Below are positions 19,333 through 27,959 of a DNA stretch of 64,000 nt, one piece after another. Under the pieces are notes generated by a model. The model had not been told where the DNA came from. It saw only the letters and a program-made list of their open reading frames with translations, and searched no databases. This DNA comes from Mumia sp. ZJ1417 (lineage in GTDB: Bacteria > Actinomycetota > Actinomycetes > Propionibacteriales > Nocardioidaceae): contig NZ_CP059901.1 of the NCBI RefSeq assembly GCF_014127285.1, positions 1,426,001-1,490,000 of the forward strand, in the 5' to 3' direction. A program made the position numbers and the translations under genes. The stretch's first letter is position 1; every line of letters starts with the position of its first letter.

Positions 19333-20427
19333 CGAGGGGTCGAGCGCCTGCGCGACGTCGGCCCAAAGGTCGGCGAACCCCTCGATGCCCACCGAGACTC
19401 GGATCAGGGCGTCCGGGATCGTCTCCGGCTCGCCGGCCCAACGCCTGCGTCGTTCCCAGGTCGTCTCCACGCCGCCGAGCGAGGTCGCGCAGACCACGAG
19501 CTCGCTCGCCGTGGTGACACGGTGTGCGGCGACCGCTCCTCCCACCGGCTCGAACGTCAGGACCGTGCCGAATCCCGGATAGCCGACCGTCGCGACAGCC
19601 TCGTCGGCCTCGAGACGCTCAACGAGGCGCCGGGCGTTGTCCTGAGCGCGTTCGAAGCGGACCGCCAGCGTCCGGAGGCCACGCGTGGCGAGGTAGGCCT
19701 CCAGGGTGCCGGGCGTCGCGCCGTGCAGCCGCCGATAGGCCTCGAGAAGGTCGTAGGTCGCGTCGTCGGCGACCACCGCCACGCCGGCGAGGGCGTCGCT
19801 GTGACCCGCGAGAAGCTTCGTCGCAGAGTGGACGACGACGTCTGCCCCGAGGGCGAGCGGCTGCTGGACCAGCGGCGTCGCGAACGTGTTGTCCACGACC
19901 ACGAGGGCGCCGCGGGTTCGTGCAGCGGCGGCAGTCTCGGCGATGTCGACGACCTCGAGTGCGGGGTTCGTCGGTGACTCGATCCACACCATCGCCGCAC
20001 CCTCCGCGGCGTCGACCAGGGCGTCCGGATGTGTGACGTCGACCTCGCGGACCGTGAGGCGTCCTCTGCGCTCTCCGTCCCGCAGGAGCCCGAGCGTCCC
20101 GTTGTAGGCGTGGCGTGGCACCACCACGGCGCCTCCGTCGGGAACGAGCGAGAACGTCGCAGCAGCCGCTGCGAGCCCCGAGGCGTACATCACGGCACGT
20201 CCGCCCTCGAGCGCCCCGACGGCATCTTCGAACGCCTGCCAGGTGGGATTGCCGAACCTTCCGTACTCCAGCGCGCCTCCAGCCACGTATGTGCTAGCGG
20301 GGGTGAGCGGCACGTTCAGGGGCGCGTCCGGAGCGCGCGGCGGACGTCCGGCGGCGACGGCAAGAGTCTCGGGGGAGAGCGCGGATCGAGGGGAGTGTGG
20401 GCGGTCGGTGCGAGCCATGCCGACCAT
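19303..20427 (-). CDS. Cys/Met metabolism PLP-dependent enzyme (cystathionine lyase-like)
   Basis: A 374-residue fold-type I PLP enzyme. YGRFGNPTW (near 55-63) is the substrate-entry motif, and [10 protein letters not shown] (near 81-90) the phosphate-binding loop. Asp of [15 protein letters not shown] holds the PLP ring nitrogen, and the Schiff-base Lys is in [12 protein letters not shown] near residue 196. Candidates are cystathionine gamma-lyase or gamma-synthase; sequence alone does not separate them. ATG 20427 or 20418 may be the start. The 3' end overlaps gpsA by 30 bases, so the transcripts are antisense there. Confidence 0.87.
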   Translation of the reverse strand: MVGMARTDRPHSPRSALSPETLAVAAGRPPRAPDAPLNVPLTPASTYVAGGALEYGRFGNPTWQAFEDAVGALEGGRAVMYASGLAAAAATFSLVPDGGAVVVPRHAYNGTLGLLRDGERRGRLTVREVDVTHPDALVDAAEGAAMVWIESPTNPALEVVDIAETAAAARTRGALVVVDNTFATPLVQQPLALGADVVVHSATKLLAGHSDALAGVAVVADDATYDLLEAYRRLHGATPGTLEAYLATRGLRTLAVRFERAQDNARRLVERLEADEAVATVGYPGFGTVLTFEPVGGAVAAHRVTTASELVVCATSLGGVETTWERRRRWAGEPETIPDALIRVSVGIEGFADLWADVAQALDPSSADLGLRRT

Positions 20428-20455
20428 TCTCGCCCGTCACGATAGGGTCGCCCCG

Positions 20456-21589
20456 ATGAGTGATCCCAGGCTGTACGACCCCGCACATTCCGGCACCGCC
20501 TCCCACGACGGACGCCCGTGCGTCCTGCTCGTCTTCGGGGGACGCTCGAGCGAGCACGAGGTGTCCTGCATGACGACGCGTGAGGTCCTCGCGGTGGTCG
20601 ACCGCGAGCGCTACGACGTCGTCGCGGTCGGCATCACCCGTGACGGGCGCTGGCTGCTCCAGGAGCACGGAGTTTCCGCAGCAGCAGGCACACTGCCCGT
20701 CGTCGACGAGTCCGGCACGCCGGTCTCCCTTGCCGGGTCGCGACTGCTCGCCGCGACGACCGACGGGGGCACCCGTGTGGTCGCCGATATCGACGTCGCC
20801 TTCCCCCTGCTGCACGGGCCGTGGGGAGAGGACGGGACGATCCAGGGCCTGTTCGAGATGGCGGGGCTGCGCTACGTCGGCTCCGGCGTCCTGGCCAGCG
20901 CGGTCGCGATGGACAAGGCCGTCGCCAAGGTCGTCTTCGCGGCCGCCGGCCTGCCGCAGCTTCCCTACACGGTCGTGCACCCTGACGAGTGGGCGGACGA
21001 TCCGGCGGCGGTCCGCGAGTCGGTGGCCTCGCTCCACTACCCGGTCTTCGTGAAGCCGGCCCGTGCCGGGTCGAGCATGGGCGGCACGCTCGTCGCCGAC
21101 GAGCACGCCCTCGCCGAGGCGATCGCGGTCGCGCAGGAGCACGACCCGAAGGTCATCGTCGAGTCGGCGGTCGAGGCACGCGAGATCGAGTGCGGCGTCC
21201 TCCAGAACCCTGACGGCTCCGTGAGCGTGAGCCCTCCGGGCGAGATCGCGGTCGACCACGGTGCCGGACACGCGTTCTATGACTTCGACGCCAAGTACGT
21301 CGACGGGACCTCCAAGAACCTCATCCCCGCGCGCCTCGACGGCGCCGACACCGAACGGGTGTGCGCGAAGGCCGCCCGGGCGTTCGGCGCCCTGGGCTGC
21401 GAGGGGCTCGCGCGCGTCGACTTCTTCTTCGTCGACGACGTGCTCTACATCAACGAGGTCAACACCATGCCGGGTTTCACCCCGTTCTCGATGTTCCCTC
21501 AGGTATGGCAGGCGGCCGGGGTCGAGTACGCCGAGCTCGTCGAGCGGCTCCTCGCGCACGCGCTGGCGCGTTCGACCGGCCTGCGCTGA
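20456..21589 (+). CDS. ddl: D-alanine--D-alanine ligase
   Basis: ATP-grasp ligase that makes D-Ala-D-Ala for peptidoglycan. 377 residues from ATG 20456. VFGGRSSEHEVSCMT near residues 25-39 is the N-terminal signature, LLHGPWGEDGTIQGLFE follows near 117, VKPARAGSSMGG holds the ATP-binding Lys, and INEVNTMPGFTPFSMFPQ near residue 337 holds the metal and Arg-binding region. Neighbours gpsA, DUF3515 and thiL match Mycobacterium. Confidence 0.96.
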   Translation: MSDPRLYDPAHSGTASHDGRPCVLLVFGGRSSEHEVSCMTTREVLAVVDRERYDVVAVGITRDGRWLLQEHGVSAAAGTLPVVDESGTPVSLAGSRLLAATTDGGTRVVADIDVAFPLLHGPWGEDGTIQGLFEMAGLRYVGSGVLASAVAMDKAVAKVVFAAAGLPQLPYTVVHPDEWADDPAAVRESVASLHYPVFVKPARAGSSMGGTLVADEHALAEAIAVAQEHDPKVIVESAVEAREIECGVLQNPDGSVSVSPPGEIAVDHGAGHAFYDFDAKYVDGTSKNLIPARLDGADTERVCAKAARAFGALGCEGLARVDFFFVDDVLYINEVNTMPGFTPFSMFPQVWQAAGVEYAELVERLLAHALARSTGLR

Positions 21590-21596
21590 CCGGTCG

Positions 21597-22073
21597 TCAT
21601 ACGCAGGGCGTGACGACCGGGTCGTGCTCGGCGACGAGCGCCGCGAGATCGCTCAGCGCGTCCGAGGGCGGCTCGTGCTCGCGCGGTACCGTCACCTCGA
21701 TGTAGGCGCGGCGTCCGATCGTCGTGAAGACATAGACGTCGGCGTCCTCCTGGGTGAACCAGCCGACGTCGTCGACGACGTCGCACCGCGAGGTGGACTC
21801 GAGGCCGGCAGGCTTGTCGACCCCGCAGCGCATCACGATGGCCGGGCTGCCCCAGGCGCGGCCGGATCCGGCCGGTGCGACGCGCACTGCCTCCTGCCCC
21901 GCGACCGATCCGGGAGCACCGTCCAGCAGGTCCGCGCACAGCGAGGCGACGTCCTCTGGGGTGGGGTCGGGAGGGTCGACCGCGACCGTGTCGGCGCAGC
22001 CCGTCGCGAGGAGGGCGATGCCGAGGAGGCAGGCCGTACGGGGGAGAAGGCTCAGAGGTGGACGACGGGACAC
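21597..22073 (-). CDS. DUF3515 lipoprotein
   Basis: A 158-residue protein with a lipoprotein signal (basic start, hydrophobic core, lipobox LATGC, Cys at about residue 26). The mature part contains several further cysteines (ASLCADLL, VMRCGVD, SRCDVV, TPCV), which could form disulfides outside the cell. DUF3515 genes stand beside ddl/thiL across actinobacteria. Function unknown. It overlaps the upstream RAM-domain gene by 22 bases on the same strand. Confidence 0.85.
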   Translation of the reverse strand: MSRRPPLSLLPRTACLLGIALLATGCADTVAVDPPDPTPEDVASLCADLLDGAPGSVAGQEAVRVAPAGSGRAWGSPAIVMRCGVDKPAGLESTSRCDVVDDVGWFTQEDADVYVFTTIGRRAYIEVTVPREHEPPSDALSDLAALVAEHDPVVTPCV

Positions 22074-22288
22074 GTCAGCGTCCGGGTGATGCCGTCGATG
22101 CGCTGGATCTGCGCGACGACCATCTCGCCGAGCTCATCCACGTGCTTGGCCTCGGCGCGCACGATCACGTCGTACGGACCGGTCACGTCCTCTGCGAGGG
22201 TGACGCCCTTGACCTCGGCGATCGCCCTCGCGACCTCGGCGGCCTTGCCGACCTCGGTCTGGACCAGGATGTAGGCCTGAACCACCAT
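22052..22288 (-). CDS. Lrp/AsnC ligand-binding (RAM) domain protein
   Basis: A 78-residue stand-alone RAM domain (MVVQAYILVQTEVGKAAEVA start) without the DNA-binding half of Lrp. The GPYDVIVRAEA segment is the typical ligand-pocket strand. Such proteins may bind amino acids or join oligomers of full-length Lrp; its role is unknown. ATG 22288 preferred to the longer frame from 22321 because homologous RAM proteins begin with MVQAYI. Confidence 0.87.
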   Translation of the reverse strand: MVVQAYILVQTEVGKAAEVARAIAEVKGVTLAEDVTGPYDVIVRAEAKHVDELGEMVVAQIQRIDGITRTLTCPVVHL

Positions 22289-22425
22289 GGTGTGGATCCT
22301 CCGTGCTCGTCGAACGGTCACCGCCTGGTCACGCTACAGGATCATGACGACTCCGTGACGGGAAGGGATCCGGCACGCCGCCGGGGCGCTCCGGCCGTAC
22401 GGTCCCGATGGCGCAGGATGGAGGC

Positions 22426-23400
22426 ATGACCACAGCACCGAGCACCCCCGGACGCGACGACCGTGACCTCACCGTTGGCGACGTCGGCGAGTTCGGGCTG
22501 ATCGGTCGTGTCGCTCCCCACGAGCACTCCGAGCGGGTCGTCGTGGGGCCCGGTGACGACTGCGCGTACGTCGCCGTCCCGTCGGGGCGCGTGCTGATCT
22601 CCACGGACGTCCTCGTGGAAGGACGACACTTCCGCCGCGACTGGGCCGAGGCGTACGACATCGGTCGTCGTGCCGCCGCCGCGAACCTCTCCGACGTGAT
22701 GGCGATGGGCGGGGTCGCAACGGCACTGACCGTCGGCTTCGCCGCACCGGCGGACCTCCCCGCGCAGTGGGCTGAGGACCTCACGCGCGGCATCGTGGAC
22801 GAGGCCGCCCTGGTCGGGGCCGAGGTCGTCGGAGGCGACGTCACCGCTGCCGACGGTGTCGTCGTCTCGATCACCGTCGTGGGCGAGTGCGACCAGGAGC
22901 CGGTGCTGCGCTCGGGGGCGCGGGTCGGAGACGTGGTGGCCGTCGCGGGGCGGCTCGGCTGGGCGGGCGCCGGGCTGCACGTGCTCGGGCGGGGCTTCCG
23001 CTCGCCGCGCGTCCTCGTCGAGGCCTATCGCCGCCCCGAGCCCCCGTACGAGGAGGGTCCACGCGGTGCCCGCGAGGGGGCGACGGCGATGATCGACGTG
23101 AGTGACGGGCTGCTGGCGGACCTCGGGCACGTCGCCGAGGAGAGCGGCGTCGGGATCGACCTCGACGCCGGGGCTTTCGCCATCCCCGAGCCGATCGCCG
23201 ACGTGGCGGCCGCGACGAATGCCGAGCCGCTGGGTTTCCTGCTGACCGGTGGCGACGACCACACGCTCGCGGCGACCTTCCCTGCCGAGCGTGGGGCGCC
23301 GCAGGGGTGGACGGTCATCGGTCGGGTCGTCGAGGGCGACGGCGTCACCGTCGACGGGGCAGCGTGGGCGGGGCCGACCGGGCACGAGCACTACCGCTGA
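22426..23400 (+). CDS. thiL: Thiamine-phosphate kinase
   Basis: Phosphorylates thiamine phosphate to thiamine diphosphate. 324 residues from ATG 22426 (GGATGGAGG just before; ATG 22408 would add six residues). N-terminal GEFGLIGRV, then VVGPGDDCAYV (metal Asp) and ISTDVLVEGRHFRRDW. AAANLSDVMAMGG is the Mg site, followed by VGGDVT and MIDVSDGLLADLGH. No TPP riboswitch is visible upstream. Confidence 0.95.
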   Translation: MTTAPSTPGRDDRDLTVGDVGEFGLIGRVAPHEHSERVVVGPGDDCAYVAVPSGRVLISTDVLVEGRHFRRDWAEAYDIGRRAAAANLSDVMAMGGVATALTVGFAAPADLPAQWAEDLTRGIVDEAALVGAEVVGGDVTAADGVVVSITVVGECDQEPVLRSGARVGDVVAVAGRLGWAGAGLHVLGRGFRSPRVLVEAYRRPEPPYEEGPRGAREGATAMIDVSDGLLADLGHVAEESGVGIDLDAGAFAIPEPIADVAAATNAEPLGFLLTGGDDHTLAATFPAERGAPQGWTVIGRVVEGDGVTVDGAAWAGPTGHEHYR

Positions 23401-23424
23401 CTCCTCGCCGCCGATCGCGCGGGT

Positions 23425-24564
23425 TCACGGGAGGTGGTCACGGAGCAGTTCGTACGCGGCACGGTAGGTGCGCGGTCCGATCGTCGGAGCGACCACGTCG
23501 CGGACCCACAACGGGAGCTGCGCGACGTGGGCGAGTCTTTCCGTCGCGGCCCTCACATGAGCGACCCGAGAGCGCCTGCGTTGCTCGAAGGCGGTGCCCA
23601 CCTGTGACCAGTCGCGCGTGGTGGCGAGCAGCTCCGCGAGCACGAGTCCGTCCTCCAGCGCGAGCGCCGCGCCCTGTGCCCAGACGGGCGCCATGGCGTG
23701 GGCAGCATCCCCGATCACCGTGACGTGGCCGCTGCTCCACCGATCGGCGCGGACCTCGTCCACGCGGGAGTGGTAGAGCTGGTCGACCGAAGTCGCCGCG
23801 TGGGCGACGGTGACCGCCACGGGTTCTGGGAACGACGCGAAGGTGGTCGTGAGCCACTCTGGGTCAGCGGCCGCCGGGCCCCCGTGCGTCGTCGAGGCGA
23901 AGCCGTACACGAGGTCGTCGCTCAATGGAATCAGCAGGATCGTGCCGTGCTTGCCGGTCCACGCTGTCCAGCACGTCAGCGCTGGGTTCGGGGCTAGGAA
24001 CCTCCAACCGGCCGCGCCCATCGTTGCAGGCTCGAGGAGAGCGTCGCCGGTCACGGCTCGACGCACGTTCGAGTGGATCCCGTCGGCGCCGACGACATAG
24101 TCGTACGTCTCCTCGTCGGCGGCCTCGCCCTCCGTACGGATCGTGACGACGTCGCCGTCGGGAACGACAGCCGCCACCCGTGTTCCCCACCTCACCTGTC
24201 GCTCGTCCAGGCCGTCCCTGAGCAGTCCCAGGAGCGACTCGCGTCGGATGCAGACCGATGTCCCGACGTCGCCCCAGAACGCCTCCTCGTCGACGGCGAA
24301 CAGCAGGCGACCGCGCTGGCTGCGGTACTCCCGGCGTCGGATGGGACGCCCGGCCCTCACGACCGCTCCGTCGAGACCGAGGGCGTCCAGCGCCCGGGCC
24401 GCGTTCGCCGGCAGGTTCATCGCGAGCCCCGCCGGGGCCGGGGCCGGGCTGGACTCGGCCACCGTGCAGGTCAGCCCATGGGCGGTCAGCGCGCGTGCCA
24501 CACCGAAGCCGGCGATTCCGCCACCGGCGACGAGCACCTGCCGACCTGTCTCGATCGCGGCCAT
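23425..24564 (-). CDS. FAD-dependent monooxygenase
   Basis: A 379-residue group A flavoprotein monooxygenase-like enzyme. The FAD-binding VLVAGGGIAGFGVARALTAHG is near residues 9-29. YVVGADGIHSNVRRAV is the DG motif, and GHVTVIGDAAHAMAPVWAQG the GD motif for ribityl binding. The start 24564 was chosen because GGGAGG precedes it and the longer frame lacks support. Substrate unknown. The upstream module (24611-24673) is nearly the same as the one before the BBE oxidase, which links both to the AraC regulator between them. Confidence 0.9.
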   Translation of the reverse strand: MAAIETGRQVLVAGGGIAGFGVARALTAHGLTCTVAESSPAPAPAGLAMNLPANAARALDALGLDGAVVRAGRPIRRREYRSQRGRLLFAVDEEAFWGDVGTSVCIRRESLLGLLRDGLDERQVRWGTRVAAVVPDGDVVTIRTEGEAADEETYDYVVGADGIHSNVRRAVTGDALLEPATMGAAGWRFLAPNPALTCWTAWTGKHGTILLIPLSDDLVYGFASTTHGGPAAADPEWLTTTFASFPEPVAVTVAHAATSVDQLYHSRVDEVRADRWSSGHVTVIGDAAHAMAPVWAQGAALALEDGLVLAELLATTRDWSQVGTAFEQRRRSRVAHVRAATERLAHVAQLPLWVRDVVAPTIGPRTYRAAYELLRDHLP

Positions 24565-24610
24565 GATTGCCTCCCGCGTGAATCCCCCCGTGGTGGAGGA
24601 GGTGTTCTCG

Positions 24611-24673
24611 ACGTTACGTGGCGCCGGCACCGCGGGGAACGCCTGGAAGACCGAAGGTCTTGCCCGTCCGTCC
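24611..24673 (-). promoter_or_regulatory. AraC-dependent promoter module before the FAD monooxygenase
   Basis: On the minus strand: GGACGGACGGGCAAGACC (24673-24656), 12 bases, GGCGTTCCC, 18 bases, TAACGTCGA (-10-like). The same blocks in the same order with nearly the same spacing lie before the BBE gene. The 18-base block ends 91 bases before the start. The module lies between the end of the AraC gene and the monooxygenase. Confidence 0.65.
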
Positions 24674-24689
24674 GGACGCGTCGCGGGCG

Positions 24690-25664
24690 CTACGGTGCGG
24701 GGTCCTTGCGCCGCCACGTACCCGGCGCCGCCCCGACGTGGCGCTTGAACGCCCGGTTGAACGCCGACTCCGACTGGTATCCGACCGTGGCCGCGGCCTG
24801 CGAGACGCTGAGCGAACCGCCCTGGAGGAGGCGGGCAGCGAGCTGGAGGCGCCAGCGTGCGAGGTAGGTCATCGGCGGGACCCCGACGTACGAGGTGAAT
24901 CGTTCGGCTAGGGACGAGCGTGAGATGCCGACCTCACGGGCCAGCAGGTCGAGCGTCCAGGGCTCCGCGAACCGACCGTGCATGAGGCGCAGCGCCGCGC
25001 CGACATCACGATCGCGCAGGCCGGCCACCCAGCTGCGCGTCTCCGGAGGCAGTCCCTCGATGTGGGTGCGGAGCGCCTCGAGGAACATCAGCTCGGAGAG
25101 CTTGGCCAGCATCGCCTCCTGCCCGGCGTCGCGCTCGTCGCTCGCCACGAGCGCCGCGTCGAGCAGACTGGTCATCCATCCCCAGCTGCGGCCGGAGACG
25201 GGGGCATGGACCATCCTCGGCAACGACTCGAGCAACGGGTTGAACGGGCCCCTGTCGCACGCGAGGTAGCCGCACACGATCCGGCACTTGTCGGCGTGGG
25301 CGTCACCGTTGATGTCGATGACGAAGGGGAGCGCCTCGCTCACCGGTCGGTAGTAGCGGGAGAGGTCGGCCTGGCCTCGCATCCCCGGCTCGGACGAGAG
25401 GATGTTCGCCTCGCCTGTGGAGAAGATGACCATCTCGCCGGCCCGCATCAGCTCCGCGGGCTCGGGCTCGTCGACTGCCTCGACCCAGCAGGAGCCGGAG
25501 GTGAGCACGTGGAACGCGATCAGGTGCTCGGCGTCACCGGCGACCTTGGCGGCGATCACGTCGGTCGGAGGGCTCTGGGCGACGAAGGGGGAGCGGGCAT
25601 CGATGTCGAAGTAGACCGCGCCAGTCAGGCGTACCGCGAGCAGGACGTCGGACAGCACGTCCAT
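24690..25664 (-). CDS. AraC-family regulator with cupin sensor domain
   Basis: A 324-residue activator. Residues about 1-190 form a cupin-type sensor (AraC_binding_6-like, with FHVLTSGSCWVEAVD). The last 100 residues are two helix-turn-helix units (WTLDLLAREVGISRSSLAER and LSVSQAAATVGYQSESAFNR, ending FKRHVGAAPGTWRR). ATG 25664 has AGGAGGT upstream. It is divergent from the BBE oxidase and reads toward the FAD monooxygenase, both with matching operator modules, so it is most likely their activator. The inducer is unknown. A partial GGACGGACGGC copy at 25700-25710 could serve autoregulation. Confidence 0.9.
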   Translation of the reverse strand: MDVLSDVLLAVRLTGAVYFDIDARSPFVAQSPPTDVIAAKVAGDAEHLIAFHVLTSGSCWVEAVDEPEPAELMRAGEMVIFSTGEANILSSEPGMRGQADLSRYYRPVSEALPFVIDINGDAHADKCRIVCGYLACDRGPFNPLLESLPRMVHAPVSGRSWGWMTSLLDAALVASDERDAGQEAMLAKLSELMFLEALRTHIEGLPPETRSWVAGLRDRDVGAALRLMHGRFAEPWTLDLLAREVGISRSSLAERFTSYVGVPPMTYLARWRLQLAARLLQGGSLSVSQAAATVGYQSESAFNRAFKRHVGAAPGTWRRKDPAP

Positions 25665-25729
25665 CGCACCCACCTCCTGGACGCTCGGGCAGCAACTCTG
25701 GACGGACGGCGACGATCGCGCGTCCACGC

Positions 25730-25793
25730 GGACGGACGGACAAGACCCCTGGGGTCCTGGGCATTCCCGCGCGGCTGCGCTGCTCCCTAGCGT
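25730..25793 (+). promoter_or_regulatory. AraC-dependent promoter module before the BBE oxidase
   Basis: GGACGGACGGACAAGACC (25730-25747), 12 bases, GGCATTCCC, 19 bases, TAGCGTCGA. It matches the module before the FAD monooxygenase with 17 of 18 bases in the first block. The block ends 93 bases before the start codon, against 91 at the other gene. Confidence 0.65.
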
Positions 25794-25840
25794 CGAAACC
25801 ACATTGTCCCACCATCGCGGCCACACAGAAGGAGAGCGCC

Positions 25841-27241
25841 ATGTCCACAGTCGAAACCACCGCAGACGCCGTCGTCGAGGAGCTCCGTCAGGTGGTACGA
25901 GGACCGCTGGTCGGTCCCGACGATCCGGGCTACGACGAGGCTCGCAAGGTCTTCAACGGCGCCATCGACCGGCACCCCGCTGCCGTCGTACGGGTCGCCG
26001 ACGTCGCCGACGTGATCACCTGCGTCGACTTCGCCCGCCGACATCAGATCCCCCTCGCCGTACGGGGTGGTGGCCACCACGGCGCCGGCTTCAGTGTCGG
26101 CGACGGCGCCCTCGTGATCGACTTCAGGGGCCAGCGTTCCACCCACGTCGACCCCGAGGCAGGCACGGTGCAGGTCGACGCCGGCTGCACCTGGGGCGAC
26201 GTGGACCACGCGACCGGCGCGTTCGGGATGGCGACACCGTCGGGCTTCGTCTCGACGACCGGTGTGGCCGGACTGACGCTCGGTGGCGGTACGGGCTACC
26301 TGACCCGGCACTTCGGGCTCACGGTCGACAACCTCGTCTCCGCAGACGTGGTGCTGGCCGACGGCACGTTCGTCACGGCGAGTGCGACGAGCCATCCGGA
26401 TCTGTTCTGGGCCCTTCGTGGGGGAGGCGGCAACTTCGGCGTGGTCACGTCGTTCACGTTCGCCTGCCACCCGGTGGGGGAGGCAGGAGAGATCGTCGGA
26501 GGCCCCGTGATCTACGACCTCGCCGACACCGAGGAGGTCTTCCGGTGGTACCGCGACCTGATGCCCGGCCTGCCGGACGAGCTCAACGGGTGGATCGCTG
26601 TCATGGGGGTTCCGTCCGCAGCACCCTTCCCCGAGGAGATGTGGGCTCGCAAGGTCTGCGCGATCGTGTGGTGCTACTCAGGGCCGCGCGAGCGGGCAGA
26701 CGAGGTGCTGGCACCGGTCCGTGAGTTCGGGTCGCCGCTGCTGACCGGAATCCAACCGATGCCGTACTCCGTCCTCCAGTCCGCGTTCGACGGTCTCCTG
26801 CCCTCCGGTCTGCAGTGGTACTGGAAGGCCGACTTCTTCGAGGAGATCCCTGACGCCGCGATCGCCACGCACCGTCGGTACGGCGAGCGCATCCCGACGC
26901 CGCTGTCGACGATGCACCTGTATCCGATCAGCGGTGCCGCAGCCCGCGTGCCGGAGGATGCGACCGCGTTCGCGTACCGACGGGGCGGGTGGAACGGAGT
27001 CATCGCGGGCATCGATCCCGACCCCGCCAACCTGGCCATGGTCACCGCCTGGGCACGGGACTACTGGGAGGATCTCCATCCGACCTCGGCCGGTGGCGCG
27101 TACGTGAACATGATGATGGACGAGGGTCACGAGCGTGTCCGGGCCGCGTACCGCGGGAACTACGACCGGCTTGTCGAGGTCAAACGGCGCTACGACCCGT
27201 ACAACCTCTTCCGGCTCAACCAGAACATCGCGCCGGACTGA
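25841..27241 (+). CDS. FAD-linked oxidase, berberine-bridge type
   Basis: A 466-residue oxidase of the PCMH/BBE group. VRGGGHHGAGFSV near residues 70-82 contains the His that can bind FAD covalently. GVAGLTLGGGTGYLTRHFGL near 147-166 is the second FAD-binding stretch. The BBE C-terminal segment YDPYNLFRLNQNI is present. Some members oxidise sugars, others aromatic or alkaloid substrates; this one is unassigned. AAGGAGA precedes the ATG. The shared promoter design with the FAD monooxygenase suggests both act on one inducible pathway. Confidence 0.92.
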   Translation: MSTVETTADAVVEELRQVVRGPLVGPDDPGYDEARKVFNGAIDRHPAAVVRVADVADVITCVDFARRHQIPLAVRGGGHHGAGFSVGDGALVIDFRGQRSTHVDPEAGTVQVDAGCTWGDVDHATGAFGMATPSGFVSTTGVAGLTLGGGTGYLTRHFGLTVDNLVSADVVLADGTFVTASATSHPDLFWALRGGGGNFGVVTSFTFACHPVGEAGEIVGGPVIYDLADTEEVFRWYRDLMPGLPDELNGWIAVMGVPSAAPFPEEMWARKVCAIVWCYSGPRERADEVLAPVREFGSPLLTGIQPMPYSVLQSAFDGLLPSGLQWYWKADFFEEIPDAAIATHRRYGERIPTPLSTMHLYPISGAAARVPEDATAFAYRRGGWNGVIAGIDPDPANLAMVTAWARDYWEDLHPTSAGGAYVNMMMDEGHERVRAAYRGNYDRLVEVKRRYDPYNLFRLNQNIAPD

Positions 27242-27268
27242 CGGCGCCGCAACCGGAAGGCCGAGCAG

Positions 27269-27658
27269 ATGTCGTTCGACCCGCCCGTCGTCGCGGGAGC
27301 CCTGTCCACCGCCATCTTCGCCCTCAGCACGCTGCCGATGGTCGTGAAGGCGGGGAGGACCAAGGACCTGAGCTCCTACAGCCTGGGCAACCTCGGGTTG
27401 AGCAACGTCGGCAACGCCGTCCACTCGTTCTACGTGTTCAGCCTTCCGGCGGGCCCGGTGTGGGTGCTGCACTCGTTCTACGGGGCGGTGTCCGTGCTGA
27501 TGCTGGTCTGGTACCTGCGCTACGAGACGAGGGCGAGGGGCGTGGGGACGCCAAAGAGGCGGGCGCACCGCAGGGGTGCTGCCCGCCTCGTTGTGCGAGG
27601 AACCGCGGGGTCGTCGCTGCGTCAGCGACGACCAGCCGGCGATTCGGTCAGCGGCTGA
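27269..27658 (+). CDS. SemiSWEET/PQ-loop-like small membrane protein
   Basis: A 129-residue protein whose first 90 residues form three hydrophobic helices. The first has FALSTLPMVVKAGRTKDLSS, resembling the PQ-loop (P then K and Lys/Thr-rich turn) of SemiSWEET sugar transporters. LGLSNVGNAVHSFYVFSL and LHSFYGAVSVLMLVWYLRY are helices two and three. The last 35 residues are basic and low-complexity and may be an overrun; the stop lies inside rpmB by 11 bases. It follows the BBE gene by 27 bases, likely in its operon, so an uptake role for the BBE substrate is a fair guess. Confidence 0.7.
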   Translation: MSFDPPVVAGALSTAIFALSTLPMVVKAGRTKDLSSYSLGNLGLSNVGNAVHSFYVFSLPAGPVWVLHSFYGAVSVLMLVWYLRYETRARGVGTPKRRAHRRGAARLVVRGTAGSSLRQRRPAGDSVSG

Positions 27659-27833
27659 CCTTGCCGGCCTTGAGGCACGAGGTGCACACGTTCATACGCT
27701 TCGGAGTCGCACCGACGACCGCGCGGACCCGCTGGATGTTGGGGTCGAAACGACGGCGCGTGCGCTTGCGCGACCACGGCTTGTTGTTGCCGAAACCCGG
27801 CTTCTTGCCGCACACGTCGCAGACTGCAGCCAC
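27648..27833 (-). CDS. rpmB: 50S ribosomal protein L28
   Basis: A 61-residue large-subunit protein, from GTG 27833. It is the zinc-type form with CDVC (residues 5-8) and CTSC (near 51-54). SRKRTRRRFDPNIQ is the typical core. Divergent from the DAK2 gene as in Mycobacterium. Confidence 0.95.
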   Translation of the reverse strand: MAAVCDVCGKKPGFGNNKPWSRKRTRRRFDPNIQRVRAVVGATPKRMNVCTSCLKAGKVSR

Positions 27834-27959
27834 AGCGAACACTCCCGGTTGAGATTGAGGGGGATTACCAAAGGACAAGGCTAACCGATCGTCCAAGGGC
27901 GAAGCCAATCGGCGTCGTCGCTCCCGGTACGAGGGTGCCCGGGGATAGTCTCTCAAACC

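Noticed and set aside
22289-22425. A TPP riboswitch before thiL.
   Set aside because: None of the conserved TPP aptamer blocks could be found in the short leader.
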